DNA from: an uncultured Bacteroidota bacterium | GTDB taxonomy: Bacteria > Bacteroidota > Bacteroidia > NS11-12g > UBA955 | Direction: 5' to 3' | NCBI GenBank assembly: GCA_903959115.1 | Contig: CAJBVU010000088.1 | Span: 1 to 9,755 of the forward strand | Length of the DNA: 9,755 nt | Part shown: piece after piece, positions 6,254 to 9,755 of the stretch | How the letters are laid out: every line of letters starts with the position of its first letter | Position numbering within the stretch: the first letter of the stretch is position 1 | Position numbers and translations under genes: made by a program | The notes under the pieces: generated by a model | Told to the model about the DNA's origin: nothing | Databases searched by the model: none | The model's input: the letters and a program-made list of their open reading frames with translations, nothing else

Positions 6254-8347
6254 ATGGGTTCAAAGAAGCAAGGAATTAACAGGGATATTAGTTGGTTGGC
6301 GTTTAACGGCAGGGTTTTACAGGAAGCAGCAGACGAGGAAAATCACATTTACGATCGTTTGCGATTTTTAGGAATATTTTCTAACAATTTGGACGAGTTT
6401 TTTCGTGTTCGGGTGGCAACGCTCAACCGAATGACAAGAACTGCGGGGAATAAATTGAAGATGCATATGGAAGAGAATCCTGAAAAAATTCTCGCCAGCA
6501 TTATGTCGATCGTGCTTACCCAACAACAACAATTCGAGAAAATTTATCGCGATTTGGTTGGGGCTATGGAGGGTAAGAAGATCTACTTCAAAACCGACAA
6601 GCAGCTTACAAAAGAGCAGAAGACATTTGTTGAGACATTTTTTGAAGAGCGACTCCACACACGAATTGTACCCTTAATGATAGAGTCGATCCCTAGCATG
6701 CCGTTACTTAGGGACAGAAGTGTTTATTTAGCTTGTGTTCTGGGACATTCGCAATCGGCGATGATGCATCGTTACGCATTGATTGAAATTCCTGTTGGTG
6801 ATTTGCCCCGCGTGGTAGTTTTGCCATCGGCCAAAGGAACCAAAGATTTAATTCTGTTGGAAGACATCGTTCGGTATAATCTGCCTTATTTGTTTGCGCC
6901 ATTTGGGTTTGATAAATTCATGGGTCATTTGATCAAAGTAACCCGTGATGCTGAATTGGATTTGGACAATGATTTTCATTCCAATTTGATCGACGATTTG
7001 GAAAAGGGTATTAAGAATCGGAAGAAGGGTAAGGCAACGCGGTTTGTATACGACAAGCAGATTGATGCGAATTTGTTGGAGTTTATGATGAAGCGATTGA
7101 GTTTGAACAAGAAGGATCATATGGTTCCCGGGGGGAGAATTCACAATTTTAAAGATTTTATGGACTTCCCGCGGGAGGTTTTTACTGATATTAATTCTCG
7201 TCCAAAGCCTTTTGTTCATCCGTTATTGACCCAGCCGTGTAGGATTATGGATGTCATTTCTAAGAAGGATGTGATGTTGCATTTCCCATATCATTCCTTT
7301 GATTCGGTGATTGATTTGTTGCGTGAAGCAGCCATCGATCCTGCAGTTGTTAGTATTCGAGTGACCTTGTATCGATTGGCCAAAGATTCAAGGGTAATTA
7401 ATGCGTTGGTGAATGCGGTAAGAAATGGGAAGCAAGTTTCTGTGGTTATTGAGTTGAAGGCGCGCTTTGATGAAGAAGCCAATATGATGTGGAAGAAGCG
7501 ATTGGAAGAGGAGGGCGTTAGGGTTTACATTGGGCTTCCTGAGATGAAAATTCACGCGAAAATCTGTGTCATTAAGCGCAGAGAGTTCAACAGGACCACC
7601 CAATTTGGTTTCGTTAGCACAGGTAATTTGAATGAGAGTACGGCTAAGGTATATGCGGATCATTGTTTGCTGACATCCAACCGTCAAATTATGGCTGATA
7701 TCAATCGTGTATTTGATTGTTTGGAGCGTCCTATACCCAATCTAACGGGCTTAAAGACCTGCAGGACATTGATACCTGCGCCGATTTCGATGCGTAAATT
7801 TTTCCAAGCGCAAATCCTGAAGCAGATTTCGTTGAGCAAGCGGAAAAAAGGGGGCTCCTTGGTGGTGAAACTGAATAGTTTAAGCGATGATCAGTTGATT
7901 CATGATCTTTACGATGCGGCCAAGGCTGGAGTGAAGAGTAGTTTTGTGGTTCGCGGGATTTTCTGCGGTGTGATGGATCAGAAATCGTTCAAAAAACAAC
8001 CCCAAGCCATTTCTATTGTGGATCAATATTTAGAGCATGCCCGGGTGTTTATTTTTGGAGAAGAAGAGCAAAAGCAAGTTTTTATCTCGTCGGCCGATTG
8101 GATGGTGAGGAATTTGGATCATCGCGTTGAGGTGGCTTGTCCCATCATCGACAAAGAGATTCAAACAGAATTGTCACATATTATGAACATCCAACTCAAG
8201 GAGAATGAAAAAGCCCGAATTTTGGATGCTGCATTGAGCAATCAATACGTAGTGCCTGAGGAAAAGGAGCCATGGCTTCGGTCTCAAGTTGCCATACATG
8301 ACTATTTAAAAAATAAAGAATACACCATTGAATCTCGCAGCCATTGA
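6254..8347 (+). CDS. ppk1: Polyphosphate kinase 1
   Basis: Reversibly transfers the gamma-phosphate of ATP to growing inorganic polyphosphate chains. The 697 residues are close to the usual ~690 for PPK1, and the N, middle, C1 and C2 domains are all present. NRDISWLAFN (9-18) and SNNLDEFFRVRVA (43-55, with N45 as in E. coli) mark the ATP-binding N domain. The C1 domain has VTLYR (R374) and LKARFDE (R404), equivalent to the E. coli Mg-phosphate-binding arginines R375 and R405. The phosphorylated histidine is H434 in KIHAK (E. coli H435). H595 in LEHARVFIF corresponds to the E. coli C2 histidine H592. At the position of E. coli H454, 19 residues after the catalytic histidine, this protein has F453 (FGFVSTGN). 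The ATG at 6254 gives the normal N-terminus. The stop lies inside the next gene, ppx, which implies one operon for synthesis and breakdown of polyphosphate. Confidence 0.98.
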   Translation: MGSKKQGINRDISWLAFNGRVLQEAADEENHIYDRLRFLGIFSNNLDEFFRVRVATLNRMTRTAGNKLKMHMEENPEKILASIMSIVLTQQQQFEKIYRDLVGAMEGKKIYFKTDKQLTKEQKTFVETFFEERLHTRIVPLMIESIPSMPLLRDRSVYLACVLGHSQSAMMHRYALIEIPVGDLPRVVVLPSAKGTKDLILLEDIVRYNLPYLFAPFGFDKFMGHLIKVTRDAELDLDNDFHSNLIDDLEKGIKNRKKGKATRFVYDKQIDANLLEFMMKRLSLNKKDHMVPGGRIHNFKDFMDFPREVFTDINSRPKPFVHPLLTQPCRIMDVISKKDVMLHFPYHSFDSVIDLLREAAIDPAVVSIRVTLYRLAKDSRVINALVNAVRNGKQVSVVIELKARFDEEANMMWKKRLEEEGVRVYIGLPEMKIHAKICVIKRREFNRTTQFGFVSTGNLNESTAKVYADHCLLTSNRQIMADINRVFDCLERPIPNLTGLKTCRTLIPAPISMRKFFQAQILKQISLSKRKKGGSLVVKLNSLSDDQLIHDLYDAAKAGVKSSFVVRGIFCGVMDQKSFKKQPQAISIVDQYLEHARVFIFGEEEQKQVFISSADWMVRNLDHRVEVACPIIDKEIQTELSHIMNIQLKENEKARILDAALSNQYVVPEEKEPWLRSQVAIHDYLKNKEYTIESRSH

Positions 8348-9197
8348 TATCGGATCCAACGCAGTTCGACTGCTGGTGTCCGAGGCTGTGCCGTATCGCG
8401 AGTCGGTAGATTTTACCAAGCTCACTTTATTGCGTATCCCTCTTCGTTTGGGGGTTGATGTGTTTCAAGATGGCTTTATTGGCGAAGAAAAGGCATTGGC
8501 CTTAAAGAAGAGTATTCGCGCATTTCAGTTGATTATGGAAGTGTATGGTGTGGAGCGTTTTAGAGCTTGCGCTACATCGGCGATGCGCGATGCCCAAAAT
8601 GGAGAGGCGTTGGTGAATGCGATTTTTGAGGAGACGGGTTTGCGGATTGATATTATCACTGGAAAAGAGGAGGCTGCGATCATTTACGATACGCATATGA
8701 TGGAGTCGGATTTGGCCAATGAAACTCGTTTGTATGTGGATGTAGGCGGCGGCAGTACGGAGCTTACGATGTATTGTGAGGGTAAGCGAATTTTGCAAGA
8801 TTCCTTTAATGTTGGCACATTACGAATGTTACAAGGTCAGGTGTCCGACGATGTTTGGAATTCGATGAAAGCGGCGGTTAAATCTTCTGTGAAAGGGGTT
8901 AAAAATTTGACGGTTATTGGTAGTGGCGGTAATATTAATAAGTTGTTTTCGATCTCTAAAATAAAGGATGGCAAATCGCTTCCTCTCAGTCAGATGGAAG
9001 GATATTACAAGGTGATGAGTAATCAGTCAATGATTGAACGAATGCACGAATTTAATTTGCGACAGGAAAGGGCAGAAGTGATTGTTCCTGCGTTGCAGAT
9101 ATACACGTCGATTTTGAAATGGGCGGATATTACAGAGATCGGTGTTCCCCGAATCGGATTGGCTGATGGCTTAATTCGCGAGTTGTATTATCAATAA
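8328..9197 (+). CDS. ppx: Ppx/GppA family exopolyphosphatase (two-domain form)
   Basis: Member of the actin-like (ASKHA) Ppx/GppA phosphatases, which remove terminal phosphate from polyphosphate or convert pppGpp to ppGpp. Conserved elements in order: AAIDIGSNAVRLL (4-16, phosphate-1 loop), CATSAMRDA, TGKEEAAIIY (E114/E115, the catalytic-glutamate region), VDVGGGSTEL (138-146, phosphate-2 loop), NVGTLRM and GSGGNINKL. At 289 residues it is the short form with only the N-terminal phosphatase fold; the C-terminal HD-like domain of E. coli PPX and GppA is absent. The start is TTG at 8328. It is the only ATG/GTG/TTG codon between the in-frame stop at 8307 and the conserved AAIDIG, and it gives the normal family N-terminus. 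This places the start 20 bp inside ppk1, with an A-rich stretch and no Shine-Dalgarno, suggesting translational coupling. Placement after ppk1 favours exopolyphosphatase over GppA activity, but sequence alone cannot separate them. Confidence 0.93.
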   Translation: MNLAAIDIGSNAVRLLVSEAVPYRESVDFTKLTLLRIPLRLGVDVFQDGFIGEEKALALKKSIRAFQLIMEVYGVERFRACATSAMRDAQNGEALVNAIFEETGLRIDIITGKEEAAIIYDTHMMESDLANETRLYVDVGGGSTELTMYCEGKRILQDSFNVGTLRMLQGQVSDDVWNSMKAAVKSSVKGVKNLTVIGSGGNINKLFSISKIKDGKSLPLSQMEGYYKVMSNQSMIERMHEFNLRQERAEVIVPALQIYTSILKWADITEIGVPRIGLADGLIRELYYQ

Positions 9198-9234
9198 AAA
9201 GATTACAGAATAACGTATGATTTGAATGTTGTAT

Positions 9235-9271
9235 AAACAGAAAGGGCGGCCATTGGCCGCCCTTTCTGTTT
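9235..9271. terminator. Perfect 17-bp hairpin, probable bidirectional terminator
   Basis: Two perfect 17-base inverted arms (9235-9251 and 9255-9271) flank the loop ATT. The core is GGGCGGCC/GGCCGCCC. The outer part is A-rich on the left (AAACAGAAA) and T-rich on the right (TTTCTGTTT), so on either strand a GC-rich stem is followed by a U-rich run. It lies 38 bp after the ppx stop and 58 bp beyond the stop of the convergent TonB receptor gene, so it can serve both. Confidence 0.85.
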
Positions 9272-9276
9272 GTGTT

Positions 9277-9301
9277 GGGAGAATGATTCTCCCGTTTTTT
9301 T
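9277..9301 (+). terminator. Rho-independent terminator for the ppk1-ppx operon
   Basis: The stem is GGGAGAA-TGA-TTCTCCC (7 bp, 3-base loop, 9277-9293), followed by G and seven T (9295-9301). This is a standard intrinsic terminator reading on the plus strand, placed 5 bases after the larger hairpin and acting as a second stop for ppk1-ppx transcription. Confidence 0.8.
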
Positions 9302-9317
9302 ATCTGCGATTGCAGAT
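9302..9317. repeat. Third small hairpin in the terminator cluster
   Basis: ATCTGC-GATT-GCAGAT is a perfect 6-bp inverted repeat immediately after the T-run of the previous terminator and 11 bp past the stop of the minus-strand receptor gene. Read on the minus strand it is followed by A residues, not T, so by itself it is not an intrinsic terminator for that gene. It might protect a 3' end or be incidental. Confidence 0.4.
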
Positions 9318-9328
9318 TGAAGGACTCA

Positions 9329-9755
9329 TTAGAAAGAATAACGCAATCCTAACTGCATACCCCAAGTGGTTGCGGTGCTCACGATTGGACGGAAACTTTC
9401 AACTGGCAATACGCCGTTTACTGCGTTGAAGTTGTACGTTCCATTGGTATTGTATTTCAATACACCACCGTTGCTCACAGTCATTTGCTTACGGATACCC
9501 CATGAAGGATTGATCATGTTACCAATGTTCAAGATGTCGGCACTCAATTGCAATGTGTGCTTGTTCTTGCCAATGTTTTGAGCTACGTCTTGCAACAAAC
9601 GCAAATCGAAGCGGTGTAACCATGGCAACAAACCGCCGTTGCGCTCAACGAATTTGCCTTTGTGGGCGCTCAAATAGGCGTCCTGTGCAACATAAGAATC
9701 CCAAGCAGCGGCCTGATCAGCGGCTTTGATAGTTTTGGTGCCAATGACCAAGTCA
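9329..9755 (-). CDS. TonB-dependent outer-membrane receptor, C-terminal part (5' end outside window)
   Basis: The 141 visible residues are the last beta-strands of an outer-membrane barrel; the start lies beyond base 9755. The segment resembles the C-terminus of the large Bacteroidota TonB-dependent receptors (about 1000 residues, with an N-terminal carboxypeptidase-regulatory-like domain and plug, Oar-like). Typical pieces are DAYLSAHKGKFVERNGG, LPWLHRFDLRLLQD, LQLSADILNIGNMINPSWG and the final strand ending GLRYSF, whose terminal phenylalanine is the usual signal for barrel assembly by BamA. The barrel would import a substrate using TonB energy, but the substrate cannot be inferred from this end. 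It converges on ppx with the terminator cluster between them. The frame is open to the window edge. Confidence 0.85.
   Translation of the reverse strand, partial: DLVIGTKTIKAADQAAAWDSYVAQDAYLSAHKGKFVERNGGLLPWLHRFDLRLLQDVAQNIGKNKHTLQLSADILNIGNMINPSWGIRKQMTVSNGGVLKYNTNGTYNFNAVNGVLPVESFRPIVSTATTWGMQLGLRYSF

Noticed and set aside
6091..6279. 62-codon plus-strand frame upstream of ppk1
   Set aside because: It spans the intergenic region and the promoter-like box and runs into the start of ppk1 in another frame. The peptide has no recognisable motif and there is no supporting start signal.
9226..9581. Two short plus-strand frames through the terminator cluster and the receptor end (9226-9429 and 9366-9581)
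   Set aside because: The first reads through the hairpins, and both lie antisense to the conserved TonB receptor C-terminus; no motif supports either.

Overview
The window looks like a stretch of ordinary core chromosome from a member of the Bacteroidota, most likely near the Chitinophagia/Sphingobacteriia/Saprospiria side. This rests on family recognition: the end of a DUF4175 coiled-coil protein, a Bacteroidota-style MetRS, a TonB-dependent receptor C-terminus of the type abundant in this phylum, and promoter boxes close to TAnnTTTG in place of Shine-Dalgarno signals. The exact genus cannot be read from the sequence. I see no mobile element, CRISPR array, tRNA or rRNA.

Layout. Positions 1-1953 (+) hold the C-terminal 650 residues of a DUF4175-type protein, truncated by the window edge. 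Eighteen bases later metG (1972-4125, +) encodes methionyl-tRNA synthetase with a C-terminal tRNA-binding domain. Two genes face it on the minus strand and probably form an operon: a calcineurin-like metallophosphoesterase of the LpxH-related COG2908 group (5189-6064), then, 8 bases on, a MurG-like family glycosyltransferase (4032-5180) whose 3' end runs 94 bp into the 3' end of metG. A 189-bp divergent intergenic region (6065-6253) separates this pair from the polyphosphate operon on the plus strand: ppk1 (6254-8347), overlapped by 20 bp by a Ppx/GppA phosphatase gene that starts at TTG (8328-9197). A cluster of three hairpins (9235-9317) closes this operon. The last gene, on the minus strand (9329-9755, cut by the window edge), is the C-terminal end of a TonB-dependent outer-membrane receptor.

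How the genes work together. ppk1 and ppx make and degrade inorganic polyphosphate and are probably cotranscribed and translationally coupled. The phosphoesterase and glycosyltransferase plausibly act together on an envelope glycolipid or another sugar-phosphate compound, but the substrate is not known. DUF4175, metG and the TonB receptor have no evident functional link to the rest.

I do not see a convincing new multi-gene system. The items most worth a second look are the phosphoesterase/glycosyltransferase pair, whose usual LpxH label is doubtful; the convergent coding overlap with metG; a histidine-to-phenylalanine change in PPK1; the overlapping TTG start of ppx; and the triple-hairpin terminator.
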